Assembly: GCA_965652425.1 (NCBI GenBank)
Contig: CBFGVX010000001.1
Span: forward strand, 1 to 64,000
DNA from: JANSXG01 sp965652425
GTDB taxonomy: Bacteria; Planctomycetota; Phycisphaerae; Phycisphaerales; UBA1924
DNA: 64,000 nucleotides
Reading direction: 5' to 3'
Positions within the stretch are counted from its first letter, which is position 1, and each line of letters opens with the position of its first letter. The notes under the pieces are model-generated. The model ran no database searches, had not been told where the DNA came from, and saw nothing but the letters and a program-made list of their open reading frames with translations. This document shows positions 1-7,462 of this stretch, piece by piece. The translations under genes were made by a program, and so were the position numbers.

Positions 1-91
1 CGCAGAAACATTCATGTGGCGGCACCGGGCGATGGTTGCTTAGTGGCCTGCTAGGTACTGGTCGAGGCACGGCGATTCGGCGCTGCCGTTC

Positions 92-283
92 TTGGTCGAT
101 GCGTCCTATGGAGTGTTGCCGTGGAGCACCATTGCAAGCCTTGCGATAGATGTTCTGGAGGGAAAGCCTCCTCGCGCTAGACGGTTAGCTGCCGAGTCGA
201 TTGTCAAGGGTGTTCCGGAGTCGGTCGATCGCGAGTCCATCGAGTACGAGCGTATCGTTCAATTGGCCGAACGCGGCTACTGA
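92..283 (+). CDS. Hypothetical 63-residue protein, possibly a gene remnant
   Basis: An open frame runs from a stop at 41-43 to a TGA at 281-283; the first usable start is a TTG at 92, with no recognisable ribosome-binding site before it. The codons between the stop and the TTG also translate to ordinary-looking residues (WPARYWSRHGDSALPF), so this may be the tail of a longer gene broken by a frameshift or stop. The product is a mixed acidic/basic soluble sequence with no signal peptide or known motif. It converges on radA and overlaps its 3' end by 7 bases. I do not recognise the family. Confidence that it is expressed is low. Confidence 0.3.
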   Translation: MVDASYGVLPWSTIASLAIDVLEGKPPRARRLAAESIVKGVPESVDRESIEYERIVQLAERGY

Positions 284-1782
284 TTCGGCCCAGCAGCCTG
301 CCCCGCCCGCCCCTTCCCCTCAACCACCGACCGCCGCACTGGCGGTGTATCGCTCAGTTCCTGGATCGCCATCGAGATGTCGCGGACTTCGATGAGTTTG
401 AGGCCCTTCGGGGGTGCGATCTTCGTGCCTTTGGGGACGAGCAGGCGGGTGTAGCCGAGGCGGGCGGCTTCGCGGATGCGGGCTTCCATCTGGGTGACGG
501 GACGGACTTCGCCGCCGAGGCCGACTTCGCCGACGGCGGCGGTGGCTTCGGGGAGGGCGCGCATGAGGTGGGAGCCGGTGATGGCCATGGCGAGCGCGAG
601 GTCGGAGGCGGGTTCGGAGACGCGCACGCCGCCGACGGAGGAGGCGAAGACATCGCGGTCGTAGAGGTTGATGCCGGCGTGCTGTTCGAGCACGGCGATG
701 AGCATGGCGAGGCGGTTGGTGTCGACGCCCGAGGCCTTGCGCTTGACCGAGCCGGGGAAGCCGGTGGCGGTGAGGGCCTGCATCTCGACGAGGACGCAGC
801 GCGAGCCGGAGACGGTCGGCACCACGCAGGAGCCGGGGCGCGGGCCGCCTTCGAGGGAGCCCGCGGCGACGCTCGCGCCGTCGGGGACTTCGGTCAGGCC
901 GCGCTGGCTCATCTCGAAGAGGCCGATCTCCAGCGTGTTGCCGAAGCGGTTCTTGATGGAGCGGACGACGCGGTGGGCGTGGTAGCGGTCGCCCTCGAAG
1001 TAGAGCACGACATCGACGAGGTGCTCGAGCAGGCGCGGGCCGGCGAGCGTGCCTTCCTTGGTGACATGACCGACGAGCACGACGGCGACGCCGGAGGCCT
1101 TGGCGAGGTAGACGAGATCGGTGCAGCAGCGCCGGATCTGCGTGACGCTGCCGGGCGAGGCGTCGAGGTCGGCCTTGTAGACCATCTGGATGGAGTCGAT
1201 GACGAGGACTTCGGGCTGGACGCGCCGGGCCTGCTCGACGATGCGCGCGAGGTTGGTGTCGGCGAGGACGAAGAGGTTGTCGTCGGCGCCGGGTTCGTCA
1301 AGGACGCCCAAGCGCTCGGCACGCAGCTTGACCTGCTCAGCGGATTCCTCGCTGGTCACATAGAGGGTGCGGCGTTTGCGCGACGCGAGGCCGCCCATGC
1401 CCTGGAGGAGGAGGGTGGACTTGCCGATGCCGGGGTCGCCTCCGAGGAGGACGACCGCGCCGGGGACGATGCCGCCGCCGAGGACGCGGTCGAACTCGCC
1501 AATGCCGGTCATGAGGCGCGGCTTGCCGGCGTCCTCGCCGGTGGCCTCGCGGATGGGGACGGCGGAGGGGGTGACGCCGGAGATGAGTTCGTGCCCGTCG
1601 GGCCCTGCCGCGGCGTTGGCCCATGCGGTGGCGAGGCCTCGCTGAGGGTCTTTCTCGGAGGAGGCATCGACGGCGAGTTCTTCGAGGGTGTCCCACCCGC
1701 CGCAGGACGGGCACTTGCCCATCCAGCGGAGTTCAACGGCGCCGCAGGCGGAGCAGACGAAGTTGCGTCGTTTTTTTGCCAT
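277..1782 (-). CDS. radA: DNA repair protein RadA (Sms)
   Basis: RadA is a RecA-like, hexameric ATPase that drives branch migration of recombination intermediates in the cytoplasm. At 501 residues it is slightly longer than the usual 450-460. It has the family's domain order: an N-terminal zinc finger with Cys10/Cys13 and Cys24/Cys27, a Walker A box GGDPGIGKST at 114-123, the RadA-specific KNRFG motif at 277-281, and a C-terminal Lon-like domain (GLGGEVRPVTQMEARI and onward). The extra length lies in the linker after the zinc finger (about 40-85) and in a basic tail. The ATG at 1782 places the zinc finger at the very N terminus as in other RadA proteins. A TATACT hexamer lies only 6 bases upstream, so the mRNA may be leaderless. 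Identification is certain. Confidence 0.97.
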   Translation of the reverse strand: MAKKRRNFVCSACGAVELRWMGKCPSCGGWDTLEELAVDASSEKDPQRGLATAWANAAAGPDGHELISGVTPSAVPIREATGEDAGKPRLMTGIGEFDRVLGGGIVPGAVVLLGGDPGIGKSTLLLQGMGGLASRKRRTLYVTSEESAEQVKLRAERLGVLDEPGADDNLFVLADTNLARIVEQARRVQPEVLVIDSIQMVYKADLDASPGSVTQIRRCCTDLVYLAKASGVAVVLVGHVTKEGTLAGPRLLEHLVDVVLYFEGDRYHAHRVVRSIKNRFGNTLEIGLFEMSQRGLTEVPDGASVAAGSLEGGPRPGSCVVPTVSGSRCVLVEMQALTATGFPGSVKRKASGVDTNRLAMLIAVLEQHAGINLYDRDVFASSVGGVRVSEPASDLALAMAITGSHLMRALPEATAAVGEVGLGGEVRPVTQMEARIREAARLGYTRLLVPKGTKIAPPKGLKLIEVRDISMAIQELSDTPPVRRSVVEGKGRAGQAAGPNQ

Positions 1783-1788
1783 GGGGGC

Positions 1789-1794
1789 AGTATA
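1789..1794 (-). promoter_or_regulatory. Candidate -10 element of radA (leaderless layout)
   Basis: TATACT on the minus strand, a 5/6 match to TATAAT, ends 6 bases before the radA ATG. Transcription would start at or next to the A of the start codon. No good -35 hexamer is seen at 16-18 bases (CCACTT or CACTTG). The same layout recurs at cysS, mutM, the methyltransferase and the dehydrogenase. Confidence 0.5.
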
Positions 1795-1819
1795 GCGAAC
1801 AGAGTGCTAACAAGTGGGG

Positions 1820-3301
1820 TTAGTTGGGTTGTTTGCCGAGCGTGTGACCGTTGTTGCCGTTTCTGCCATTGAATCCCGGAGTGGCATGCCCTTTACGCCG
1901 CGCGGCTTCGCCGACCGCTTCGCGCTTTTGTGTCCCGCTGAGTCCGCCGGTGCCGGGCAACGCGGCTCCGCCTGGGCCGCCAATTCCGCCGGGAGCAACC
2001 TGCCCAAAGCCACTGCCAGCGTGGCCGCCGTGGCCACCGTGTCCTCCCATAGCTTGCGCCGGATGGCCGGCATGACCATCGTGCGCGGTTATGCCCCGTT
2101 GATGTGCGGGCAGCGCGGGTGAATCAGGGTAGCTGCCGCCGAGTCCCCCATCGCCGCCGTTGCCGGACCTTGCGCTTCCTCCGGTTCCGCCGTTCCCACC
2201 CTCGCCACCGGGCGCGCCGAACTGAGGATGATCCGGCTCGAGTAAAGCCGTGGACCCTCCTTTGCCTCCCGCGCCGGCCTGCCCGCCATACGCGAAGCCC
2301 GCGTCACCACCGTTTCCTCCGCTGCCGGCCGGGAGGATGCTCGAAACCTCTCCCTCGGTATCCAGGCGCAGTTCGGCATCGAGACCGGCCCCGCCGTGTC
2401 CTCCGTCTCCCCCGATCGCCTCGGCGCCATGGTGGCCGGGTCCACCACCTATACCCGGGTCACCGTCTGTTCCCTCCAGTGCGTTGTACGAAGCGCGGCG
2501 AACCGCATCTTCATCCTCGATGAACGCGATTTCTTCGAGCCATTCCGGCAGACGCCAACTGTCGGACTTCGCTTGTCCGCCTGCTCCACCTGCGCCGCCG
2601 CTGCGGAGTTCGGCCGTTGTCGCGGGCCTGCTGCCATCGCCTCCGTTGCCGCCGTGACCGGCAACGAGGATGGTATTCAACCGGTTCGCGTCGCCCTCCC
2701 ATAGCAGCGCACCGAGGATGTGAACGGAGCCGCCGGTGCCCCCGCTTCCAGCGGGTCCGCCGTGGCCGGCGTTCGATGCTTCGATGCGTTCCAGAGTAGT
2801 CCGGATGATGGGTGCTTCGAGTTCGATGCTGCCACCGTGTCCGCCGTGCTGACCTGGGGCGCGTCCGTCGTTGCCGGCGCTTGGTGCGAGTGTGCCTCGG
2901 AGGTTGATGGCTTCGGCGCTAAGCAGGCGGATGGAGCCGCCGTGTGCGCCGTGACCGTAGCTCATGGTCTGAACGGTGGCGGACTCGTCGATGTGGATTG
3001 TTCCGAGTGCTCGGATGGTGATGTTCGGGCGGCCGGTGGATTCGACACCGTCGACGATGATCTTGCCCTCGATGCGGACTTCGCCGCCGACGCGAAACTC
3101 GACCGGGCCTTTGAAACGCAAGGTCTCTTCGGCTTCGACGATCAGCTCAGTGACCTCGCGCACGCTTCCGGGGAAAGCGATGGTGGCCGGATTGGCGTTG
3201 GGGATCGCGGTGGTAGTCGCGAACGCCGCGGTCGGGGTCACGGGGACCGCGCTGAGGGTGGCGATCAGGCCGCAGCAGAGGAGGAGGGTGCGGGTGGTCA
3301 T
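1820..3301 (-). CDS. Secreted glycine-rich repeat protein
   Basis: A 493-residue protein with an N-terminal signal peptide (hydrophobic core LLLCCGLIATLSAV, ending near residue 28). Residues about 40-115 are short alternating beta-strand-like units (EVRIEGKIIVDG, ITIRALGTIHID) of the kind seen in beta-solenoid surface proteins. From about residue 115 to the end the chain is dominated by GGxGG, GGHGG and GGDGG units with scattered His, Ser and Ala, similar in composition to mycobacterial PGRS domains but not evidently homologous. There is no sortase signal or C-terminal membrane anchor. The start at 3301 is preceded by GGAGAT. Function is unknown; an extracellular structural or matrix role is inference from composition only. 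Confidence 0.8.
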   Translation of the reverse strand: MTTRTLLLCCGLIATLSAVPVTPTAAFATTTAIPNANPATIAFPGSVREVTELIVEAEETLRFKGPVEFRVGGEVRIEGKIIVDGVESTGRPNITIRALGTIHIDESATVQTMSYGHGAHGGSIRLLSAEAINLRGTLAPSAGNDGRAPGQHGGHGGSIELEAPIIRTTLERIEASNAGHGGPAGSGGTGGSVHILGALLWEGDANRLNTILVAGHGGNGGDGSRPATTAELRSGGAGGAGGQAKSDSWRLPEWLEEIAFIEDEDAVRRASYNALEGTDGDPGIGGGPGHHGAEAIGGDGGHGGAGLDAELRLDTEGEVSSILPAGSGGNGGDAGFAYGGQAGAGGKGGSTALLEPDHPQFGAPGGEGGNGGTGGSARSGNGGDGGLGGSYPDSPALPAHQRGITAHDGHAGHPAQAMGGHGGHGGHAGSGFGQVAPGGIGGPGGAALPGTGGLSGTQKREAVGEAARRKGHATPGFNGRNGNNGHTLGKQPN

Positions 3302-3465
3302 GGGGATCTCCGGGTTCGAGCGTCGTGGGTCGCGGAGACGCGTTGCCGCCGCGGGTCTTTTGAAGGTAACCGGGAGGGTGGGGGGTTCAAAGAACTTTTT
3401 CGAATGGATTTGAGGGGCCGCGAGGTATATTCGAGGTATGGGTAGGGGATGTGGAGGGAGCTGAG

Positions 3466-3672
3466 ATGATCACGCCGGTGCGGATCGTGGTGTTGTGCGT
3501 CGCCTGCTCGTTGTGTGGGGTGGCGGTCGTGTTGGCGATGCATGCGCTCGGGTTTGGCAGGCAGGCCCCGGTCGGCGCGGCGGTCGGGATGGCGACGGTT
3601 GTCTCGGCGTTGATGGCGGTCTGGCTGAGCGAGACGGACGAGGCGGATCTTGAGGTGGACGAGGGCGTGTAA
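3466..3672 (+). CDS. Small two-helix membrane protein
   Basis: A 68-residue protein with two predicted membrane helices (about residues 5-25 and 33-52) and a short acidic tail (ETDEADLEVDEGV). The ATG at 3466 is chosen because GGAGGG lies 7 bases before it; a GTG at 3451 in the same frame would add five residues but lies upstream of that site. A TATATT hexamer at 3426-3431 could be its -10 element, but no good -35 is visible. It sits alone between the divergent glycine-rich gene and the following promoter. No family is recognised. Confidence 0.65.
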   Translation: MITPVRIVVLCVACSLCGVAVVLAMHALGFGRQAPVGAAVGMATVVSALMAVWLSETDEADLEVDEGV

Positions 3673-3718
3673 CGGGTCAGGCGTGGCGTTGAAAATGCCC
3701 GGGATCGGGGATTTGGGC

Positions 3719-3746
3719 TTGTCACTAACCTGATCCGGGGTACCTT
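3719..3746 (+). promoter_or_regulatory. Candidate promoter for the 3795 microprotein gene
   Basis: TTGTCA (3719-3724), a 16-base spacer and TACCTT (3741-3746) form a sigma-70-type promoter. Transcription would start near 3753, leaving a leader of about 42 bases before the strong ribosome-binding site at 3778-3785. Confidence 0.45.
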
Positions 3747-3794
3747 GGCGGCTCATGGGCGGTCCGAGCGGATCGCCGGAGGAGGTCTGCCGCC

Positions 3795-3908
3795 ATGAGC
3801 CAAGCGGTTACGAAGGTGTGCCGGTTTTGCGAGGCCGATGTTTCGGGGTTCGACCCTGCATCGTTGGCTGTGGTCGATGCATTTCTGAAAGGCGGTATCG
3901 CGGGATGA
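3795..3908 (+). CDS. 37-residue CxxC microprotein, coupled to the next gene
   Basis: A short frame of 37 codons from ATG 3795 to TGA 3906-3908. A near-perfect ribosome-binding site, GGAGGAGG, lies 9 bases upstream. The product begins MSQAVTKVCRFCEADV: one CxxC pair (Cys9, Cys12) followed by a short amphipathic stretch and no signal peptide. Its stop overlaps the ATG of the lamin-tail gene at 3905 (ATGA), so translation of the two is probably coupled. It could be a tiny metal-binding or redox protein, or a leader peptide controlling the downstream gene; a single CxxC would need dimerisation or another ligand to bind zinc. Support is the ribosome-binding site, the overlap and the upstream promoter. 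Confidence 0.55.
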   Translation: MSQAVTKVCRFCEADVSGFDPASLAVVDAFLKGGIAG

Positions 3909-4660
3909 AGCGATGGGAGCGGATCGGAACTGGCTGGTTGTTGCTGGCGGCTGGAGGGGCGTCCATGCTCGGTGCCTCGCAGCCCGCGCAGTACCCGCAC
4001 CCGATGATCACGGAGGTGCTGTTCAATGTGCCCCGAGGCGACGAGGCGGACGCGAATCAGGATGGGTCGCGCGATGCGACCGGGGACGAGTTCGTCGAGA
4101 TCGGCAACCCGAACGGCGCGCCGATGAACCTCAAGGGCTACCGCATCGTCAGCCGGCTGTCGTACGGCGAAGATTCGCCGAAGCGCGGCGTGTTCTTCAC
4201 CTTCCCGGACTTCGAGCTGCCCGCGCACAGCGTGGCGCTGGTGTTCAACGGGCACGGGGCGTCGATCCCGGGGCCGGTGGGGAACGCCTCGAAGGCGCCC
4301 GAGGGGCCGAGCGAGCCGTTCGGCATGGGGTTCGTGTTCTCGATGGAGATGGGCGCGCGGAACAATGCCTTCAGCAACTCGGGGGATTTCCTGCTGCTGC
4401 TCGACCCGGCGGGTCGTCCGGTGGACGGGGTGTTCTGGGGCGATCCGCAGCCGGCCCCGCCGCGGGCGACCGATGCGGAGGGCCGGTTGATCTACCGTCT
4501 GGAGGAGGTCAAGCGTGACCCGAAGGGCAGCGTGCAGCGGCTCAGCCCGACCGATGCGCTGGTGGAGCACGGGGCGATCGACGGCACGCCGTTCAGCCCG
4601 GGGTGGATCCCGGGTCCGGGTGGGAAACCGGGGGCGGGCGGCGAAGCCGGCGGATCGTGA
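3905..4660 (+). CDS. Secreted lamin-tail-domain (LTD) protein
   Basis: A 251-residue protein with an N-terminal signal sequence (MKRWERIGTGWLLLAAGGASML), then an LTD-type immunoglobulin-like domain at about 36-200. The diagnostic elements are ITEVLFNVP near the start, GDEFVEIGNPNG, LKGYRI, FPDFELPAHSVALVF and GDFLLLLDPAGRPVDGVFW. Bacterial LTD proteins are usually exported and thought to bind surfaces, nucleic acid or the envelope, but the role is not settled. The tail is rich in Gly and Pro. The ATG at 3905 is chosen because it gives a clean signal peptide and overlaps the stop of the preceding 37-codon gene; the frame is open further upstream but has no signal peptide there. Confidence 0.85.
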   Translation: MKRWERIGTGWLLLAAGGASMLGASQPAQYPHPMITEVLFNVPRGDEADANQDGSRDATGDEFVEIGNPNGAPMNLKGYRIVSRLSYGEDSPKRGVFFTFPDFELPAHSVALVFNGHGASIPGPVGNASKAPEGPSEPFGMGFVFSMEMGARNNAFSNSGDFLLLLDPAGRPVDGVFWGDPQPAPPRATDAEGRLIYRLEEVKRDPKGSVQRLSPTDALVEHGAIDGTPFSPGWIPGPGGKPGAGGEAGGS

Positions 4661-4759
4661 AAGCCGCTCGCCGGGCGACTAGGATGCGTGCTCAGAACTC
4701 CCCCATCGGCCTGTTCGGGCCGGTTTCGCAGCACCCGTATCAGGCAGGGTTTGGCAGAC

Positions 4760-5317
4760 ATGGCATGGATCACCAAGAATTCGGCGGCGATGAAGGTCGA
4801 GCGGCGCGATGAGCCCTACCTGACCGAGGCGATGCGCTCCGAGGCCACGAACACCTATCTGCCGCGGTACGAGACCAAGCACGGGGCGTTGATCCCGGTG
4901 CTGCACATGGTTCAGCACGAGTACGGGTGGCTGCCCAAGCAGTCGCTGATGGAGATCGCGGAGTTTCTGGAGCTGACTCCGGCGGATGTGATCGACACGG
5001 CCTCCTTCTATGAAGAGTTCTGGCTGGAGCCCAAGGGCAGGCACACGATCGGCATCTGCCGCTCGATCGCGTGCGAGTTCTGCGATCACAAGGCGGTGAC
5101 GGACGCCTGCCGCGCGAAGCTGGGGATCGAGGTGGGTGAAACGACCGACGACGAGCAGTTCACGCTGGTGGAAATGGAGTGCCTGGGCGCGTGCGGCGAG
5201 GCGCCGGCGGTGCTGGTGGACGAGAAGCTCGTGAAGTACTGCACGCCGGAGCAGATCGTGAAGGAAATCGAGGAGATCCAGGCGAACCCGAACACGGGTC
5301 ATGGGCACGGGCACTGA
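4760..5317 (+). CDS. nuoE: NADH-quinone oxidoreductase subunit E (24 kDa, thioredoxin-like [2Fe-2S])
   Basis: NuoE belongs to the NADH-oxidising arm of respiratory complex I and carries the N1a [2Fe-2S] cluster. The 185-residue product shows a helical N-terminal part (ALIPVLHMVQHEYGWLP) and a thioredoxin-like domain with the four cluster cysteines in the expected spacing, CRSIAC followed by CLGAC. The C terminus ends in a His/Gly run. The ATG at 4760 is preferred over a GTG at 4688 because the intervening 24 residues are Arg/Pro-rich and unlike NuoE. The gene is followed after 2 bases by a lipoprotein gene, and nuoF lies 2.1 kb away rather than directly downstream, which is unusual. Confidence 0.95.
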   Translation: MAWITKNSAAMKVERRDEPYLTEAMRSEATNTYLPRYETKHGALIPVLHMVQHEYGWLPKQSLMEIAEFLELTPADVIDTASFYEEFWLEPKGRHTIGICRSIACEFCDHKAVTDACRAKLGIEVGETTDDEQFTLVEMECLGACGEAPAVLVDEKLVKYCTPEQIVKEIEEIQANPNTGHGHGH

Positions 5318-5319
5318 CG

Positions 5320-5835
5320 ATGCCGGGTCAACGCGCTTTTCTCGCGGCGGGTCTGGCCGGGCTGGCGATGCTGGCCGGCGGATGCACGCTCGGCGGCGGG
5401 TACGAGCCGGGTCCGGCGATGGATTTCACGATCGAGAATGTGACCGGCTCGACGGTGGTTGTTCGTTTTGACCTGGGTGTGCAGAGTTCGACCGATGCAG
5501 GGCTGATCGAGCGGGTGCGGGGTTCGGATCTGCGGATCGAGACGGGTCGGACGATCGGGCACAGTCCCTCGCGGAGCAGGGTCTTTGAGATGGAGCGGCG
5601 GGCGCGGGACGAGAGCGGCGCGCTGGTGTGGCAGGTCGAGGTAAGGGCTCTGGGGTCGAGCTGGGAAGAGCCGCGGGTGAACTGGTTCGAGCTGCGAGAT
5701 CGGGGGCCGGTGAAGCTGAGTCTGATGGGCGGGATCGACGACGAGACCGGCGAGCGGACGGTGTTCATGAAGGCCGCCGGGCAGTATGTGAACCCGATCC
5801 CGCGCGAGCACTGGCCCGAGGCGGACTCAGAGTGA
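5320..5835 (+). CDS. Lipoprotein, paralogous to the 6721-7296 product
   Basis: A 171-residue protein with a lipoprotein signal: hydrophobic core followed by the lipobox LAGGC, acylated Cys at about residue 22. The mature part begins with a beta-rich segment (FTIENVTGSTVVVRFDLG) that aligns in pattern with VTFQNASSKTLEVRYWVG of the second lipoprotein 1.4 kb downstream; both also end with a Pro-Ile-Pro or Val-Pro-Pro motif before a Trp. The two look like paralogues with a small beta-sandwich fold. It starts 2 bases after the nuoE stop, so it is probably translated with nuoE, and its 3' end overlaps the convergent PH-like gene by 9 bases. Function unknown. Confidence 0.75.
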   Translation: MPGQRAFLAAGLAGLAMLAGGCTLGGGYEPGPAMDFTIENVTGSTVVVRFDLGVQSSTDAGLIERVRGSDLRIETGRTIGHSPSRSRVFEMERRARDESGALVWQVEVRALGSSWEEPRVNWFELRDRGPVKLSLMGGIDDETGERTVFMKAAGQYVNPIPREHWPEADSE

Positions 5836-6381
5836 TTCCTGAGCGTCGTCGGGCACGATGCGCCGGAGCAGTTCGAGGGTGAGCGATTCGGGGTTGGGGC
5901 AGCTCGCGACGACATCGCGCTTTTTGTCGAGGCGTTTGATGAGCACGCCTTTGGTGCCGCCGCTGATGAGGCCGAATTGCTTGAAGTTCATTTTGGGTCC
6001 CCAGCCGCCGAAATCGCCGAGGGCGCTGTAGGTGCAGGGTTGGACGGACTCGATGGCCTGGTAGGGGATGCGTCCGGCCCAGAAGGGGAAGAAGACCCAG
6101 CGGAGGTGATTCTCTTCGAGGGTCAGGGTGAGGCGGCAGAAGCGGTACATGAGCCACGGCATGATGAGCATGAACGCCACGATCGCCAGCATCAGCCATA
6201 TATCCTGCCCTGTGGAGACGATTACCGCGATCAGAATGACGGCGGTTGAGAATTCGAGGGCGTACAGGATCATCAGGAACGAGCGGTCGAATGGGACGAC
6301 CCAACGCGGCTGGCCCTTGTCATTGAGGGCAGGCGGTGCAAATTCGGCATCGGGATCGATGGGGATGGTGCGTACGGACAC
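5827..6381 (-). CDS. Membrane protein with two helices and a PH-like C-terminal domain
   Basis: A 184-residue protein: a short N-terminal cytoplasmic part (SVRTIPIDPDAEF), two membrane helices (about 40-60 and 66-85), then a beta-rich domain with LTLEENHLRWVFFPFW and IPYQAIESVQP, the pattern of bacterial PH-like (bPH) domains that follow membrane helices. The GTG at 6381 is chosen because GAAGGA lies about 8 bases upstream and the residues further upstream in the frame overlap the divergent gene and are Ser/Pro-rich. The exact domain family cannot be settled without a profile search. It is divergent from the 79-residue gene, with only 40 bases between the two starts. Confidence 0.7.
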   Translation of the reverse strand: MSVRTIPIDPDAEFAPPALNDKGQPRWVVPFDRSFLMILYALEFSTAVILIAVIVSTGQDIWLMLAIVAFMLIMPWLMYRFCRLTLTLEENHLRWVFFPFWAGRIPYQAIESVQPCTYSALGDFGGWGPKMNFKQFGLISGGTKGVLIKRLDKKRDVVASCPNPESLTLELLRRIVPDDAQESL

Positions 6382-6421
6382 GGCTGGTTCCTTCGGAGGG
6401 CTATGCTGTTGCCGAGGGATT

Positions 6422-6661
6422 ATGGCGAAAAACCGCAAGACCATTTCACGCAGCTTGGGCGAATTCTTCGGGCACATCGTGCACGGGGTCAGAGGCGATC
6501 TGAACGCCGCGAAGCCCGAACGGCGCGAGGTTCGGCGCGAGGTGGAGGAGCGGGAGGGGGAAGTGGACGGCAAGAAGGTGACGCTGCGCCGGACGACGAT
6601 CGAGGAAATCGAGATCGAGCCGGGCCAGCGAGCCGATACGGAGCAGGGGCGGGACCGGTAG
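6422..6661 (+). CDS. Small charged protein of unknown function
   Basis: A 79-residue soluble protein with a basic N-terminal half (MAKNRKTISRSLGEFF) and a strongly charged Glu/Arg second half (RREVRREVEEREGEVD). GAGGGATT directly precedes the ATG. The N-terminal part could form an amphipathic helix that touches membrane. It is divergent from the PH-like membrane protein and 59 bases before the second lipoprotein gene. No family recognised. Confidence 0.6.
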   Translation: MAKNRKTISRSLGEFFGHIVHGVRGDLNAAKPERREVRREVEEREGEVDGKKVTLRRTTIEEIEIEPGQRADTEQGRDR

Positions 6662-6720
6662 AGTGTGCCCGGTCAGGGTCTGACCCATCGCCTATGGATC
6701 GACAGGAGAAGGAGTTGCCC

Positions 6721-7296
6721 GTGCTGGGAACCGGATCAGATTGGAAGCGTGGGCGGGCCGTGCTGGCTCTTGGGCTCGGTTCGGTGGTGCTGTGCGCCGG
6801 GCTGACGGGCTGCGAGTCGCTGCGCGAGGTGCGCGACAGCGGTCGGGTCATTGCTCCGGCTGGCTACGGGCCGAAGGTGACCTTCCAGAACGCCTCGTCG
6901 AAGACGCTGGAAGTGCGGTACTGGGTCGGCAAGCGGGATCCGAACAAGACACCGGGCGGCGATGATGTGATGACGCCGGTGGCGTTCCGGATCGAGCCGG
7001 GCGAGCAGCGGATGCACGATGTCGGTCGGTCGAACTGGCCGACGGCGAACCTCGATGCGGTGGTGCGGGTTCAGGTGAACCTGGTTGAAGATGGTGAGAA
7101 GGCGGAGGGCGTGGACCCGTGGTGGTTCGAGTTCGAGCGGCCGGCGCCGTATTCGATCCGGGCGGTGAACGCGACGCGGACGAGGCAGAATCTGGACTTC
7201 GAGACCTGGGGCGAGGGGAACCTGTTTATTGTGCCGCCGGATCAGTGGATTCCCGGACACAACGGGCTGTACCCGGTGTACGAGACGGTTGACTGA
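6721..7296 (+). CDS. Lipoprotein, paralogous to the 5320-5835 product
   Basis: A 191-residue lipoprotein with signal core RAVLALGLGSVVLCAG and lipobox LTGC, followed by an acidic/Ser-rich linker and a beta-rich domain similar in layout to the lipoprotein downstream of nuoE. The GTG at 6721 is chosen because AAGGAG lies 7 bases before it and it gives a standard short signal peptide; an ATG at 6694 would add nine residues and overlap that site. Mature sequence ends with a Trp/Pro-rich tail (VPPDQWIPGHNGLYPVYE). It lies 166 bases before nuoF. The role is unknown; the position between nuoE and nuoF may be incidental. Confidence 0.75.
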   Translation: MLGTGSDWKRGRAVLALGLGSVVLCAGLTGCESLREVRDSGRVIAPAGYGPKVTFQNASSKTLEVRYWVGKRDPNKTPGGDDVMTPVAFRIEPGEQRMHDVGRSNWPTANLDAVVRVQVNLVEDGEKAEGVDPWWFEFERPAPYSIRAVNATRTRQNLDFETWGEGNLFIVPPDQWIPGHNGLYPVYETVD

Positions 7297-7462
7297 GCCC
7301 GAGTCGGTAGGGGGGTTGGGGTTTGCGACCGGATGCGGTGGGGTGGCGGTGGTGCGGGTGTGCTGAAAGACGGGCGAGTCTGCCCTAGACTCTGTGCTGC
7401 GAGGCAGGAATCCCGGCGCGCGGGTGCGCGTGCGGGCTGGTTTGTGTCAGTCTGGAGCCGCC

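Noticed and set aside
568..1872. A 434-codon plus-strand frame opposite radA.
   Set aside because: Gly/Asp/Glu-biased shadow of the radA codons; radA on the other strand is unambiguous.
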